Assembly: GCF_002352765.1 (NCBI RefSeq) | Contig: NZ_KZ293963.1 | Span: 3,994,559 to 4,058,558, forward strand | From: Alteribacter populi | GTDB taxonomy: Bacteria; Bacillota; Bacilli; Bacillales; Salisediminibacteriaceae | DNA: 64,000 bases | Reading direction: 5' to 3' | Part shown: one piece after another, positions 27,211-36,224 of the stretch | Layout of the letters: the number at the start of each line of letters is the position of its first letter | Position numbering within the stretch: the first letter of the stretch is position 1 | Position numbers and translations under genes: made by a program | Notes under the pieces: generated by a model | The model's database searches: none | Told to the model about the DNA's origin: nothing | What the model saw: only the letters and a program-made list of their open reading frames with translations

Positions 27211-27246
27211 GAAAAGGGCTGTCTTGTTCCTAAGACAGCCCTTTTC
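27211..27246. terminator. Bidirectional terminator between yfhJ and yfhP
   Basis: Perfect stem GAAAAGGGCTGTCTT / AAGACAGCCCTTTTC with a 6-nt loop, serving convergent genes. Confidence 0.9.
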
Positions 27247-27259
27247 ATATTTTTTGCCC

Positions 27260-28237
27260 CTAAGTAGCTACTTCCAATTTTCGTTGGAGGGTATTGGTAT
27301 TATAGATCCAACCGGTGTAAGAGCTCAGGATTTGTTGGTCTTCATCCATTTTCACGATCGCAATAAACGGATAGTACCCCTTCGTTCGGTATCTTAAATC
27401 AACAAATTTAACAGTGTACCCTTGCTTTTCTCGGTGTATTTCCCAACGATAGGTTGGAGAGAAGGACAAAAATGCGGACAAATTTTTGTCCTTGCGAGCA
27501 GCATTAATCACAGGGTGATCTGGAATGGGTTCAAATGGATAGGTCTCAAAATAATTTACCTTCCCGCTTTTTACTTGAGCTACGTAAAGTTTTTTTCGGG
27601 TTCTCACCACGACGTGCCACTGAGACCAACGAAACGTTGGGGATGTGAAAATATGCGTAGCATCTGGATGAAGTGTTCTAAGCTGCTTTGTAACTTGGCG
27701 CTGTTCATAGATCCGCCACCAATAATAGAAAATTAGAACTACGAACAATCCTAAAAATGTCCAGCCAGCATGGAGACCATATCGCCAAAGTAAAATCGCT
27801 ACAATATGAGCAATAAAAATAAACGGGTCAAATATGTTAATCACCCCAAGAGCCAACCATTTCTGCTTGAATGGAGCAAAGGTTTTTGTTCCATATGCAT
27901 TGAAGATATCCACGAATACATGAAGGAAAACGGCTAGAAATGTCCACAGCCATAAGTTAATTAATGGTACATTCGGGGTCATATAAGCCAAAGCCAGTGT
28001 AATGAGAGTTGGCCAAATAAACCAAGCAGGAACGGAGTGGGTCACTCCACGGTGATGACGAATATAAGACGAATTGTTTCTAATTTTTAGGACCGTATCT
28101 AAGTCTGGAGCTTGAGAGCCGACGATGGCTCCAACCATGACCGCTTGCGTCATAGTCGGACTGCCAGAGACTGCTGGATCCAATGTTGCCAAGCCTCCGA
28201 TAGCGATCCCCATAACGACGTGGGTTCCAGTGTCCAT
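27260..28237 (-). CDS. yfhP: YfhP, membrane metal-dependent hydrolase family (DUF457/YdjM-like)
   Basis: 325 residues. Histidines typical of the family: DTGTHVVMG near the N-terminus, APDLD, and HHRGVTHS. About five membrane spans in the first 190 residues, followed by a soluble C-terminal domain. ATG 28237 follows AAGGAGG. A relative of the LexA-regulated YdjM membrane proteins; the substrate is unknown. In B. subtilis it represses a neighbouring operon, so annotation as a regulator is also possible. Confidence 0.88.
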   Translation of the reverse strand: MDTGTHVVMGIAIGGLATLDPAVSGSPTMTQAVMVGAIVGSQAPDLDTVLKIRNNSSYIRHHRGVTHSVPAWFIWPTLITLALAYMTPNVPLINLWLWTFLAVFLHVFVDIFNAYGTKTFAPFKQKWLALGVINIFDPFIFIAHIVAILLWRYGLHAGWTFLGLFVVLIFYYWWRIYEQRQVTKQLRTLHPDATHIFTSPTFRWSQWHVVVRTRKKLYVAQVKSGKVNYFETYPFEPIPDHPVINAARKDKNLSAFLSFSPTYRWEIHREKQGYTVKFVDLRYRTKGYYPFIAIVKMDEDQQILSSYTGWIYNTNTLQRKLEVAT

Positions 28238-28348
28238 CAACGTACCTCCTTGATGAAAAATATTTGCATATGCTGTTACACTATATCGAGTACAGTGCTC
28301 AAAAATCGATAGATAACTGAAATTGTATCATCTAACGGAGTGTTTAAA

Positions 28349-28432
28349 ATGAGGAGAAATAAGCCTCTTTGGTCAATCTCTTCTATAGTCATACCCGAAA
28401 ACAACCAATTTCAAAAGGAGAATGGACGATGA
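28349..28432 (+). CDS. Candidate 27-residue leader peptide overlapping the next gene
   Basis: ATG 28349 follows ACGGAGTG and encodes MRRNKPLWSISSIVIPENNQ plus seven residues, stopping at TGA 28430-28432. The stop overlaps the start of the next gene in an ATGA arrangement, which suggests translational coupling. Nothing else supports it; no family recognised. Confidence 0.4.
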   Translation: MRRNKPLWSISSIVIPENNQFQKENGR

Positions 28433-28743
28433 ATGACAAGTTGCAAATTTTTCTTGAATATAAAGTGAAAGACGACTGTACAGAGCAATATGAAGCTCTC
28501 ATGAAAGAGATCCTCCCAGCCCTTAAAAATTATGAGGCAACGGATGTGGATTGGTATGAAGCAGCTGATCAAAAAAACCTATACGTTGAGATGTTTCAAC
28601 TCCCAACGATGAGTCACTATCATGGCATGAAAAAGATGCGTTGTACATTGGAGCACCAGCTTTTCTCCAAGCTTGATTCTGTCGTGGTCGGGGGCATTGA
28701 AAAAGTCCACTGCTGGGCTTTTATACAACGTAAAACGGAGTAA
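28429..28743 (+). CDS. Hypothetical protein, possible alpha/beta-barrel (ABM-like) fold
   Basis: 104 residues from ATG 28429, with AAAAGGAG upstream. The N-terminal QIFLEYKVKDDCTEQYEALM and the spacing of strand-helix-strand elements resemble dimeric ferredoxin-like domains of the antibiotic biosynthesis monooxygenase type; this is an impression, not a match. It ends 26 bases before mutY and is probably cotranscribed. Confidence 0.75.
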   Translation: MNDKLQIFLEYKVKDDCTEQYEALMKEILPALKNYEATDVDWYEAADQKNLYVEMFQLPTMSHYHGMKKMRCTLEHQLFSKLDSVVVGGIEKVHCWAFIQRKTE

Positions 28744-28769
28744 CGGGAACAAAAGGAGTTAACAAAGAT

Positions 28770-29855
28770 ATGGATCAATCATTGCAAGCATTTGATTTAC
28801 ATAAATTTTGCACAGATTTAGTGAAATGGTATCGAGAAAACAAACGAGCTTTACCTTGGAGAGAAGATCAGGATCCTTATAAGATTTGGGTTTCGGAAAT
28901 TATGTTACAGCAAACACGAGTAGATACGGTGATCCCTTATTTTGAGCGGTTTATTTCACTTTTTCCAACTCCTGATGCACTTGCATGTGCTGAAGAAGAA
29001 ACCGTTCTTAAAGCGTGGGAAGGACTTGGTTACTATTCGCGGGCGAGAAACCTTCAGCATGCTGTTAAAGAAGTGACAGAACACTATGGTGGCATTGTAC
29101 CCGATACAAAAGATGAAATTTCAACGTTAAAAGGTGTTGGACCCTATACGGCTGGAGCTATTTTAAGTATTGCATACAATCAGCCTGCTGCTGCTGTTGA
29201 TGGAAATGTCATGCGTGTCATGTCGCGGCTTTTAACGATCTATGACGATATAAGTAAAGTGAAAACGAGAAAACGGTTCGAATCGATTATAGAAGAGTTG
29301 GTCGTCCATACAGAACCGGCTGATTTTAACCAGGCTTTGATGGAACTTGGTGCATTAGTGTGTACCCCGCGCTCCCCATCGTGTATGCTATGTCCGGTTC
29401 AAGATCATTGCAATGCACGTGAAGAAGGCGTACAAGAATTTCTACCAGTCAAAGCGAAAAAAAAGCCGCCGAAAACGAAATTTATGAAAGCCGCTGTTAT
29501 TGAAAATCAGCATGGACAGGTGTTGATTGAACGACGTCCTGAAACAGGCCTCTTAGCTAAGCTCTGGCAATTTCCAAACTGTGAAGATGAAATGTCTGAT
29601 GACGTTACCAAGCTGTCTCAGCATTTAAGTGATCGAGATGCGCAACCTGATGATTTGGAAAAAGTTCAGCACGTGAAACATGTTTTTTCCCACATTGTCT
29701 GGGAAATTGATGTATACAAAGGTAAGTGCGTTGTAAAGGGCCAGAAAGAAGCTTCTTCTCATTTAAAATGGGTGGATAAAGAAGAAGTGGATTGGTACCC
29801 GTTTCCGGTATCACACCAAAAAATTATCGACAAGGTAGTAAAGGAGGCACTGTAA
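28770..29855 (+). CDS. mutY: Adenine DNA glycosylase
   Basis: 361 residues. The helix-hairpin-helix LKGVGPYTAGAILSIAYNQPAA with catalytic Asp in VDGNVMRV, an N-terminal catalytic motif SEIMLQQTRVDTV, and a 4Fe-4S cluster CTPRSPSCMLCPVQDHC (C-x6-C-x2-C-x5-C). The C-terminal Nudix-like domain reads 8-oxoG. Removes adenine mispaired with 8-oxoguanine. The stop TAA overlaps the next gene's ATG by one base. Confidence 0.96.
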   Translation: MDQSLQAFDLHKFCTDLVKWYRENKRALPWREDQDPYKIWVSEIMLQQTRVDTVIPYFERFISLFPTPDALACAEEETVLKAWEGLGYYSRARNLQHAVKEVTEHYGGIVPDTKDEISTLKGVGPYTAGAILSIAYNQPAAAVDGNVMRVMSRLLTIYDDISKVKTRKRFESIIEELVVHTEPADFNQALMELGALVCTPRSPSCMLCPVQDHCNAREEGVQEFLPVKAKKKPPKTKFMKAAVIENQHGQVLIERRPETGLLAKLWQFPNCEDEMSDDVTKLSQHLSDRDAQPDDLEKVQHVKHVFSHIVWEIDVYKGKCVVKGQKEASSHLKWVDKEEVDWYPFPVSHQKIIDKVVKEAL

Positions 29856-30613
29856 TGGATTTAGAATTGAAAGGAAAAAAGGTACTCGTAACTGGCGGGT
29901 CGAAAGGAATTGGAAAAGGGATTGCTAAGACCTTTCTTGATGAGGGGGCTATAGTTGCGATTGCTGCTAGTACACAACAATCATTAAAGTCTGCCAAAGA
30001 GGACCTAGGGGAAGTGGCAACATTTCAAGCGGATTTAAAAAATGAAGTAGATCGTAAAAACTTGTTCAACGCATTTATCGAAGAGTTTGGTACGATCGAT
30101 ATTCTCATCAATAATGTAGGTGGAAGCAGTGGTGGAAAAACGATGGAAACATCCCTCGAACAGTTTAAAGATGCAATGGATTTAAACTATTTGTCGGCCG
30201 TTCATTTCAGCCAGCTCGCTGTGCCTTATATGAGAGAAAGCAGCAGTGGCTCCATCATTAATATTTCTTCAGTTTTCGGCCGGGAGTCAGGTGGAAAACC
30301 AACCTACAACAGTGCAAAAGCAGCGATGATCAGCTTTACGAAGTCGTTAGCGGATGAGGTGGCTAAGGATGGAATTCGAGTAAATGGTGTTGCTCCAGGG
30401 TCCATACTGCATCCTACTGGTAACTGGCAACGGCGTTTGGAAGAAGATCCTGACAAAATTAACGCTTTTGTTAAGTCAGAGATTCCTGCAGGCCGATTTG
30501 GCAATGTAAAAGAAGTCGCTAATGTTGTCGCATTCTTAGCTTCACCTAAGGCCAACTGGGTGGTCGGTGCCACGCTTAATGTTGATGGTGGACAATCAAG
30601 GGCGAATTTTTAG
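29855..30613 (+). CDS. Short-chain dehydrogenase/reductase
   Basis: 252 residues from ATG 29855, with AAGGAGG upstream and a one-base overlap with mutY, so translationally coupled. Cofactor motif TGGSKGIG (13-20), NNVGG (86-90), catalytic Ser138/139, Tyr151 and Lys155. Ends VDGGQSRANF. Resembles 3-oxoacyl-ACP reductase-like SDRs; it is not FabL, which lies at 36593. Substrate undetermined. Confidence 0.9.
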   Translation: MDLELKGKKVLVTGGSKGIGKGIAKTFLDEGAIVAIAASTQQSLKSAKEDLGEVATFQADLKNEVDRKNLFNAFIEEFGTIDILINNVGGSSGGKTMETSLEQFKDAMDLNYLSAVHFSQLAVPYMRESSSGSIINISSVFGRESGGKPTYNSAKAAMISFTKSLADEVAKDGIRVNGVAPGSILHPTGNWQRRLEEDPDKINAFVKSEIPAGRFGNVKEVANVVAFLASPKANWVVGATLNVDGGQSRANF

Positions 30614-30651
30614 AAAGCTGTCTTCTAACGAGTCAGTCGCTAATATTAAAG

Positions 30652-30684
30652 AGGCAGCTCCTTTGTGGGCTGCCTTACTGTTTT
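30652..30684 (+). terminator. Terminator of the mutY operon
   Basis: AGGCAGC / GCTGCCT stem with a 10-nt loop followed by TACTGTTTT. Confidence 0.65.
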
Positions 30685-30688
30685 ACAA

Positions 30689-30847
30689 TTACAAATCAGA
30701 TGGTTCAAATGTCTTACAATCAGTTTCTTCTTGGGAAGAGGCTTTTTTTCCTTTATGACTTACTACAAAAATTTCAGAGGCGCCACATTTTTTACCATCT
30801 CTATTGTGCACACAATTGTTTACTTCGCACAGTACATCTAGTGCCAT
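30689..30847 (-). CDS. DUF1540 small cysteine protein
   Basis: 52 residues with the pattern CEVNNCVHNRDGKKCGASEI then ETDCKTF: four conserved cysteines as in DUF1540 (C-x4-C-x8-C-x22-C), probably metal-binding. ATG 30847 follows GGGAGGTGAAGG. Common in spore-formers and clostridia; function unknown. Convergent with the mutY operon. Confidence 0.85.
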   Translation of the reverse strand: MALDVLCEVNNCVHNRDGKKCGASEIFVVSHKGKKASSQEETDCKTFEPSDL

Positions 30848-30879
30848 TCTTCCTTCACCTCCCTATGACCTTATAGAGC

Positions 30880-30965
30880 ATGTTCAAAAAGTCCCGGTAA
30901 ATAGCTGTCGCGACGCTTTTAGTCGACCACGCTTTGACCCTTTTTTGTTCTCCTAATTGAACACT
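30880..30965. repeat. Dispersed repeat family R4, short copy with inverted ends
   Basis: Starts ATGTTCAAAAAGTCCCGGTA then AATAGCTGTCG, and ends TTTTTTGTTCTCCTAATTGAACACTC. The ends are imperfect inverted repeats (GTTCAA...TTGAAC). Related copies are at 26145-26395, 38484-38575 and 58748-58824. Nothing else is seen in 30966-31105. Confidence 0.65.
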
Positions 30966-31105
30966 CATTTATAGATTAAACGATCGATATAAAAAAATAC
31001 TGGCACTTCATTGGAAGGTAAATGACGTCGAAGGGGAGGAGAAAAGTTTTTCGTTCATGCACATGGTCGTAAAAGCTCTTTATGTACTGAATTACTGTTT
31101 TATTA

Positions 31106-31142
31106 AAAAGATGCAAGTGAAATCAAAGCGATATCACTTGCG
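31106..31142 (-). terminator. Terminator of the DUF1906 gene
   Basis: GCAAGTGA / TCACTTGC stem; on the minus strand it is followed by ATCTTTTTAA. Confidence 0.75.
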
Positions 31143-31172
31143 GTTTTGCACAGTACTTTTCTATCTGAGTGA

Positions 31173-31826
31173 CTAATGCAAATCATTATAAAGCTGCTCT
31201 TGTATTAACACGGTATCTATCGGACACATTTCTGCATCGCGACCATATTGCCATGCAAAAACATTCACTGGGCAATCCGGTGATGCAGGGTTATAACTAG
31301 GGTGATTGGCTTTTGGTGTAACACCAGGCTCAGGCTCTGCGCTCCACAATACGGTTTGGACCCTAACGTTTTCGCTACGCTCCACAGCCTCACAATATGC
31401 AGCACTGAACCCCCCTTCGATTGGATCATGGTAGAACCCCGGTCGATAATTGCTTTCGAAAAAAACATCAGCCCATCCTATAAGCCAATCGGCATCAATC
31501 TCAAAAAAATTTTCTATGTTAGCGAAAATGAATACACCTTGGTCTATCCCTAACCTCTCTGCATTGTATATGGCATTGCGTGCGGCCACAGTCCCCTCCC
31601 TGTACCCTAAAGCCTCTTGGAAGTTATTGTATATCGGTAACAATTTCATTCCATTTTCCTTAATAAAGGCTATTTCTTCGGCTGTCAAGCCCTCGCTAAC
31701 ATTCGGTATAGTATTAAGATACCTGCCCCAAAAGTCAGGCTGTCCAAAATTCCCAACTACACAGTCATATAACTCTTGGTCTACACTTGAAGACGAATCG
31801 ACACCCCAGATAATATTTCTTCTCAC
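31173..31826 (-). CDS. DUF1906 glycoside-hydrolase-like domain protein
   Basis: 217 residues from GTG 31826, with GGGGAGGG six bases upstream. Starts IIWGVDSSSSVDQELYDCV, matching the beta-1 acidic motif of the Rv2525c-like DUF1906 TIM barrel; further barrel strands KLLPIYNNF, VFIFANIENF and YRPGFYHD. Other family members carry spore cortex or peptidoglycan targeting modules; this one has only the catalytic-like domain and no signal peptide. Probably a lysozyme-like or structural carbohydrate-binding protein; substrate unknown. Confidence 0.75.
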   Translation of the reverse strand: MRRNIIWGVDSSSSVDQELYDCVVGNFGQPDFWGRYLNTIPNVSEGLTAEEIAFIKENGMKLLPIYNNFQEALGYREGTVAARNAIYNAERLGIDQGVFIFANIENFFEIDADWLIGWADVFFESNYRPGFYHDPIEGGFSAAYCEAVERSENVRVQTVLWSAEPEPGVTPKANHPSYNPASPDCPVNVFAWQYGRDAEMCPIDTVLIQEQLYNDLH

Positions 31827-31940
31827 GCCATTCCCTCCCCCATAGTATGAGTATGTATTCGTTGAAAATTTGTGAAAACGTGGGAGGAAGGCTTGAAGTC
31901 GTTAAGTGCAACTCTAACGCTCTTTTAATAGACAGCGCGG

Positions 31941-32034
31941 TGTTTGTCGAATCCTCGATATTGGTCTTATTTTCGCCGATATCTGTCCCATTTCCGCTGA
32001 TATGTCATTAAATTCCGCCGATATAGGCCCGCAA
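31941..32034. repeat. CGATAT/TTTCCGCC degenerate tandem repeat, family R3, long copy
   Basis: TGTTTGTCGAATCCTCGATA is followed by about three more units of period ~24: GCCGATATCTGTCCCATTTC, GCTGATATGTCATTAAATTC, GCCGATATAGGCCCG. A second copy with the same TTTGTCGAATC start is at 54321-54370. The surrounding 31827-32179 shows no gene. Confidence 0.7.
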
Positions 32035-32179
32035 AGTCGGGAGAAGAGCCTGAAGTTGGATGAAGAGCCTAAAGATTATTTACACTGAAAATAAAAATAT
32101 GACAAACTTTTCAATTTATTCGAAACTCGAACTATGTTAGTATAAGAAAAAAGTAAAATTAATTAGGAGGAGAAACGGT

Positions 32180-33793
32180 ATGGTTAAATTTGATAGTGGT
32201 TATTATCCTTATCCATCGCAACGGATGGTTACATATGCACAAAACGGTATGGTGGCGACATCTCAACCGTTAGCATCACAAGCTGGTTTAGACATTTTAA
32301 AAAGAGGGGGAAATGCGATTGATGCTGCGATTGCTACGGCTGCATGTTTAACAGTCGTTGAACCGACAAGTAACGGCATTGGTGGAGACGCATTTGCCCT
32401 CGTCTGGACAAAAGGAGAACTTCACGGGCTAAATGCGAGTGGTCCTTCTCCGGCTGACATTTCGATTGATCGTGTGAAAGCAAAAGGTCATGAGGAAATG
32501 CCGAAGTATGGCCTAACTCCTGTGACAGTACCGGGAGCACCAGCAGCATGGGCTGAATTATCAGAAGAATTCGGCAAATTACCACTTATGGACGTTTTAG
32601 CTCCTGCAGTGAAATACGCTCGGGAAGGCTTTCCGTTAAGCCCGACTCTCGCTTTTTACTGGGAGAAAGCAGAGCAAGCGTTCCGAAGCAAGTTGGAAGG
32701 GGAAGAATTTGCTCACTGGTTTACGACTTTTGCACCTGAAGGTCGTGCGCCAAAAGCCGGTGAACTGTGGAAATCAGAAGACCATGCCAGAACGTTAGAG
32801 AAAATTGGAAAAACAAATGGTAAAGCTTTCTATAACGGTGAATTAGCGGATAAAATTGACGCTTTTTCAAAGAAATATGACGGCTTTTTGCGCGCAGAAG
32901 ATTTAGCAGATTACAAGCCTGAGTGGGTAAACCCAATTTCGGTCAATTATAAAGGCTATGACGTGTGGGAAATCCCTCCAAACGGCCAAGGGTTAGTCGC
33001 GTTAATGGCGTTAAATATGCTAAAAGATGATCAATTTTCCGGACGAGACGATGAAGATACATTACACCGACAAATTGAAGCAATGAAGCTGGCGTTTGTT
33101 GATGGGGAGAAATACATTACGGAAGAAGAGCATATGAGTGTACAGACAAGCGATTTACTATCAGCTCAATATGGGTCAGAGCGTCGTGAGCTGATTGGAG
33201 ATCATGCGTTGTACCCTTCTGCTGGAGAGCCTCCAAAAGGTGGTACCGTTTATTTAGCAACAGCAGATAGTGAAGGAAACATGGTATCGTTTATTCAAAG
33301 TAATTACATGGGATTTGGTTCAGGGATAGTGGTGCCGGAAACAGGGATAGCGCTTCAAAATCGCGGACACAATTTCAGTTTGGATCCGATGCACGACAAT
33401 GCTTTAAAACCGAAAAAACGAACGTTCCACACGATCATTCCTGGGTTTTTAACGAAAGATAACGAAGCTGTCGGTCCTTTTGGCGTAATGGGTGGCTTTA
33501 TGCAACCACAAGGACATATGCAAGTGGTCATGAACACGATCGACTTTGGCTTAAATCCGCAAGCGGCACTCGATGCACCGCGCTGGCAATGGATGAAAGA
33601 AAAAACAGTTATGCTTGAACAAAGTTACGGGGCACCATTAGCTCAGCAGCTTACGGGTCGGGGGCATGACATTCAAGTTGCTCACATGAGCGGTGGATTT
33701 GGACGCGGGCAGATTATTTGGCGTAATCCTTTAACTGGCGTTTTGGCTGGAGGAACAGAGTCTCGAACTGACGGCAGTATTTCGGCATATTAA
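32180..33793 (+). CDS. Gamma-glutamyltransferase-like N-terminal nucleophile hydrolase (YwrD-like)
   Basis: 537 residues, no signal peptide, so cytoplasmic unlike secreted GGTs. N-terminal block SQPLASQAGLDILKRGGNAI; the autoprocessing/nucleophile Thr is likely Thr356 in PPKGGTVYLATADSEGNMVS, followed by the GFGSGIVVP and ALQNRGHNF signatures. AGGAGGAG precedes ATG 32180. It lies beside paired chromate transporters, the same association as ywrD with ywrA/ywrB in B. subtilis. Acts on gamma-glutamyl compounds or related acyl substrates; which is not visible. Confidence 0.88.
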   Translation: MVKFDSGYYPYPSQRMVTYAQNGMVATSQPLASQAGLDILKRGGNAIDAAIATAACLTVVEPTSNGIGGDAFALVWTKGELHGLNASGPSPADISIDRVKAKGHEEMPKYGLTPVTVPGAPAAWAELSEEFGKLPLMDVLAPAVKYAREGFPLSPTLAFYWEKAEQAFRSKLEGEEFAHWFTTFAPEGRAPKAGELWKSEDHARTLEKIGKTNGKAFYNGELADKIDAFSKKYDGFLRAEDLADYKPEWVNPISVNYKGYDVWEIPPNGQGLVALMALNMLKDDQFSGRDDEDTLHRQIEAMKLAFVDGEKYITEEEHMSVQTSDLLSAQYGSERRELIGDHALYPSAGEPPKGGTVYLATADSEGNMVSFIQSNYMGFGSGIVVPETGIALQNRGHNFSLDPMHDNALKPKKRTFHTIIPGFLTKDNEAVGPFGVMGGFMQPQGHMQVVMNTIDFGLNPQAALDAPRWQWMKEKTVMLEQSYGAPLAQQLTGRGHDIQVAHMSGGFGRGQIIWRNPLTGVLAGGTESRTDGSISAY

Positions 33794-33936
33794 TTAATAG
33801 GGTGTCCAAATTGTCCGGTGAAAGATTATGTGCGATACAGAGAATTTAGAGATTGTAACTGGTTGCACCTTAATTTTTGCAGACTTTTTTAATACTCATT
33901 AATGATGAATTTTTGACTTTAAGTGAGGGGAATATT

Positions 33937-34503
33937 TTGACGCAACGAGATTTATTTTTGGCTTTTTTTAGAGTAGGGATGCTGGGCTACGGTGGGGGCC
34001 CAGCATCCATTCCGTTAATCCATAAAGAAGTGGTTGAAAAGTACGCGTGGATGAATAGTGAGGAGTTTTCCGATACATTGGCAATTGGAAATACCTTACC
34101 AGGACCAATTGCAACAAAAATGGCAGGTTATATCGGGTACAGGGTAGCTGGAATTTCTGGCATGATTAATGCCATCATAGCAACGATCGTACCTACCATC
34201 GTGTTAATGATCTTATTGTTAGTTTCACTCGCTTCATTTCGAGAGTACCCATGGGTCCAAGGGATGACAAATGGGGTACTACCAGTAGTAGGCGTGATGC
34301 TTGCGGTATTAACTTGGCAGTTTTTTTCGAAGTCAAAAGAAGGTCTTGGGTTAGGTTACAGCCTCTTATTAGTCGGGCTCACTATATTGTTTATTAGTGG
34401 CCTAGGTTTGCATCCCGCATTTGTGATCGCTGGCCTCTTGCTCTTTGTGTTTTTGAAAAAAGAGAAGCCGTCGCAAGAGCATGAGAAAGGAGGAGTCATG
34501 TAG
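33937..34503 (+). CDS. Chromate transporter subunit (short-chain CHR family)
   Basis: 188 residues from TTG 33937 behind GTGAGGGG; the frame extends upstream to 33877 without a site. CHR motif FRVGMLGYGGGPASIPLI at the N-terminus and LPGPIATKMAGYIGYR near residue 60; about five or six membrane spans. Short CHR proteins work in pairs (family knowledge), and the second is the next gene. Exports chromate or a related anion by antiport. Confidence 0.9.
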   Translation: MTQRDLFLAFFRVGMLGYGGGPASIPLIHKEVVEKYAWMNSEEFSDTLAIGNTLPGPIATKMAGYIGYRVAGISGMINAIIATIVPTIVLMILLLVSLASFREYPWVQGMTNGVLPVVGVMLAVLTWQFFSKSKEGLGLGYSLLLVGLTILFISGLGLHPAFVIAGLLLFVFLKKEKPSQEHEKGGVM

Positions 34504-35039
34504 TGGTATATTGGGAAATATTCCTCGCTTTCTTTATTCCAGGTATTATTGGCTATGGGGGCGGTCCCGCTACCATCCCGTTAATTGAGTATGAAGTGGT
34601 TCATCGCTATAACTGGATGGGCGTAGAAGAGTTTGGTGAAGTACTGGCTTTAGGCAATGCATTGCCAGGGCCGATCGCCACAAAGATGGCTGGGTATATT
34701 GGTTATATGGAGGGTGGTATAGTAGGCGCTAGTATTGGTGTGTTTGCTACGGTTGCGCCATCTCTTATTCTGATGATTGTGCTACTAGGATTATTGTACA
34801 AATTTAAAGATTCACCAAAAGTAAAAAGGTTATCCATGATCGTACGTCCGACAATTGCCGTTTTACTTGGCGTCATGACGTACCGCTTTTTCGCAACATC
34901 TTATATCGATAATGGTTGGATGCAAACAGGAATCCTCTTGGTCGCGAGCTTTTTGCTGCTTGAAAAATGGAAAGTTCACCCAGCATACGTAATTATCGGC
35001 TCACTTCTATACGGCGCACTCTTCCTTGCGCCTTCATAA
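34503..35039 (+). CDS. Chromate transporter subunit (second of pair)
   Basis: 178 residues from GTG 34503, overlapping the previous stop by one base, with AAAGGAGGAG upstream. Motif GIIGYGGGPATIPLIEYEVV and LPGPIATKMAGYIGYM duplicate those of its partner in the inverted-topology pair arrangement typical of bipartite ChrA. Confidence 0.9.
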   Translation: MVYWEIFLAFFIPGIIGYGGGPATIPLIEYEVVHRYNWMGVEEFGEVLALGNALPGPIATKMAGYIGYMEGGIVGASIGVFATVAPSLILMIVLLGLLYKFKDSPKVKRLSMIVRPTIAVLLGVMTYRFFATSYIDNGWMQTGILLVASFLLLEKWKVHPAYVIIGSLLYGALFLAPS

Positions 35040-35042
35040 AAA

Positions 35043-35077
35043 ACAAAAGTTCGGGGGACAGTCCCCCGAACTTTTGT
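35043..35077. terminator. Strong hairpin between convergent chr and oxidoreductase genes
   Basis: CAAAAGTTCGGGGGAC / GTCCCCCGAACTTTTG, a 16-bp perfect stem with a 3-nt core. The half GGGACAGTCCCCCGAACTTT recurs at 37800-37820, so the sequence is also a dispersed motif. Confidence 0.85.
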
Positions 35078-35083
35078 GTGAAA

Positions 35084-36049
35084 TTATGGGATGAGGACGA
35101 TGTTGCCGTTGTATATTTTGTTTTCGAGTGCTTGATGGGCTTCTGACGCTTGTTCAAAGGTATAAGTTTTGGCTAGATGTGGTTTGATTTTTTTGTCGTT
35201 TAGTGACTTCGATATTTGTTCACCGGCTTTTCTAAATTCCTCGGGTGGAGTGGTAAATAGTAGTACGCCCATGAGTGTCGCGTGTTTTTGGTTAAGCTTA
35301 CGCCATGGAAGCTCTGGTGTATTATTTTCAGGTGAGCCGATCGCCACCACGCGTCCGCCGACTTTTATCATTTCAAAATCATCTTCCATGTTTTCACTGA
35401 GTGACATTTCCAAAATGACATCAACCCCTGATTCGTTCGTTAATTTAGCTACTTTTTCCACGACATTTTCCTCATTGTAGGAAATGACATGATCTGCACC
35501 AGCATCTAGACAAAGCTGGGCTTTTTCGTTACTACCTGCAGTCGCAATAACATGGGCACCGAATTTTTTTGCCAGTTGTATTCCGGCATTGCCAACTGCT
35601 CCTGCTCCTCCGTAAATAAGTACTGTTTCCCCTGCTTTTAATTGGGCACGATAAAATAAGGAAAGATGGGCGGTCATAAATGCCATAGCAACCGCTGCTC
35701 CTTCAGCTTCAGTAATATGCTTTGGAAGAGAGAACAGCTTTTCTGAAGGTACTGCTACGTATTCACTAGCTGTTCCGCCAACGACACTTGTAGCCCATAC
35801 TCGTTCTCCTTTTTGAACGTTCTCCACCTTATTACCTGTTTCAACAACAGTACCGGCTAGGTCATGATGTGGAACAAAAGGGAAGCTGCTAACAGGACGG
35901 ATTCCTTTCCGGAAATATGTATCAACTGGATTGATTCCACTTCCGCCAACTTTAACTAAGACCTCATTTTCATTGAGGGTGGGCTTTTCTATTTCCGTTA
36001 ACTCTAAAACTTCAGGTCCGCCATAATTATGATATACAACTGCTTTCAA
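35084..36049 (-). CDS. NADPH:quinone reductase / zinc-type alcohol dehydrogenase-like protein
   Basis: 321 residues from TTG 36049, with AAGGAGAG eight bases upstream. MDR superfamily: GroES-like N-terminus (GINPVDTYFRKGIRP, PHHDLAGTVVETG), Rossmann motif YGGAGAVGNAGIQLAKKFGA. The zinc ligands are not present, so the quinone oxidoreductase subgroup fits. Reduces quinones or enones with NADPH; probable detoxification role, consistent with the chromate neighbours only by location. Confidence 0.88.
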   Translation of the reverse strand: MKAVVYHNYGGPEVLELTEIEKPTLNENEVLVKVGGSGINPVDTYFRKGIRPVSSFPFVPHHDLAGTVVETGNKVENVQKGERVWATSVVGGTASEYVAVPSEKLFSLPKHITEAEGAAVAMAFMTAHLSLFYRAQLKAGETVLIYGGAGAVGNAGIQLAKKFGAHVIATAGSNEKAQLCLDAGADHVISYNEENVVEKVAKLTNESGVDVILEMSLSENMEDDFEMIKVGGRVVAIGSPENNTPELPWRKLNQKHATLMGVLLFTTPPEEFRKAGEQISKSLNDKKIKPHLAKTYTFEQASEAHQALENKIYNGNIVLIP

Positions 36050-36164
36050 TCATCTCACTCTCCTTTATAATTACGCTTATCACTAGTTTAAGTAATTTGC
36101 GAGCAAACGTCACCCATTCCAAGGAAGGTTGTTCAAAAAAAGTATTGTAGCCCTAATAAGTCCA

Positions 36165-36202
36165 ATGAAAAAATCAGGACAAGTTATACTCGTCCTGATT
36201 AA
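36165..36202 (-). terminator. Terminator of the YfhS-like gene
   Basis: AATCAGGAC / GTCCTGATT stem; on the minus strand followed by TTTTTTC. Confidence 0.8.
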
Positions 36203-36224
36203 AGCAGTCATTCGTGATAGGAGA

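Noticed and set aside
30567..30758. Plus-strand frame after the mutY-operon SDR gene
   Set aside because: Spans the terminator and the antisense DUF1540 gene; no ribosome site.
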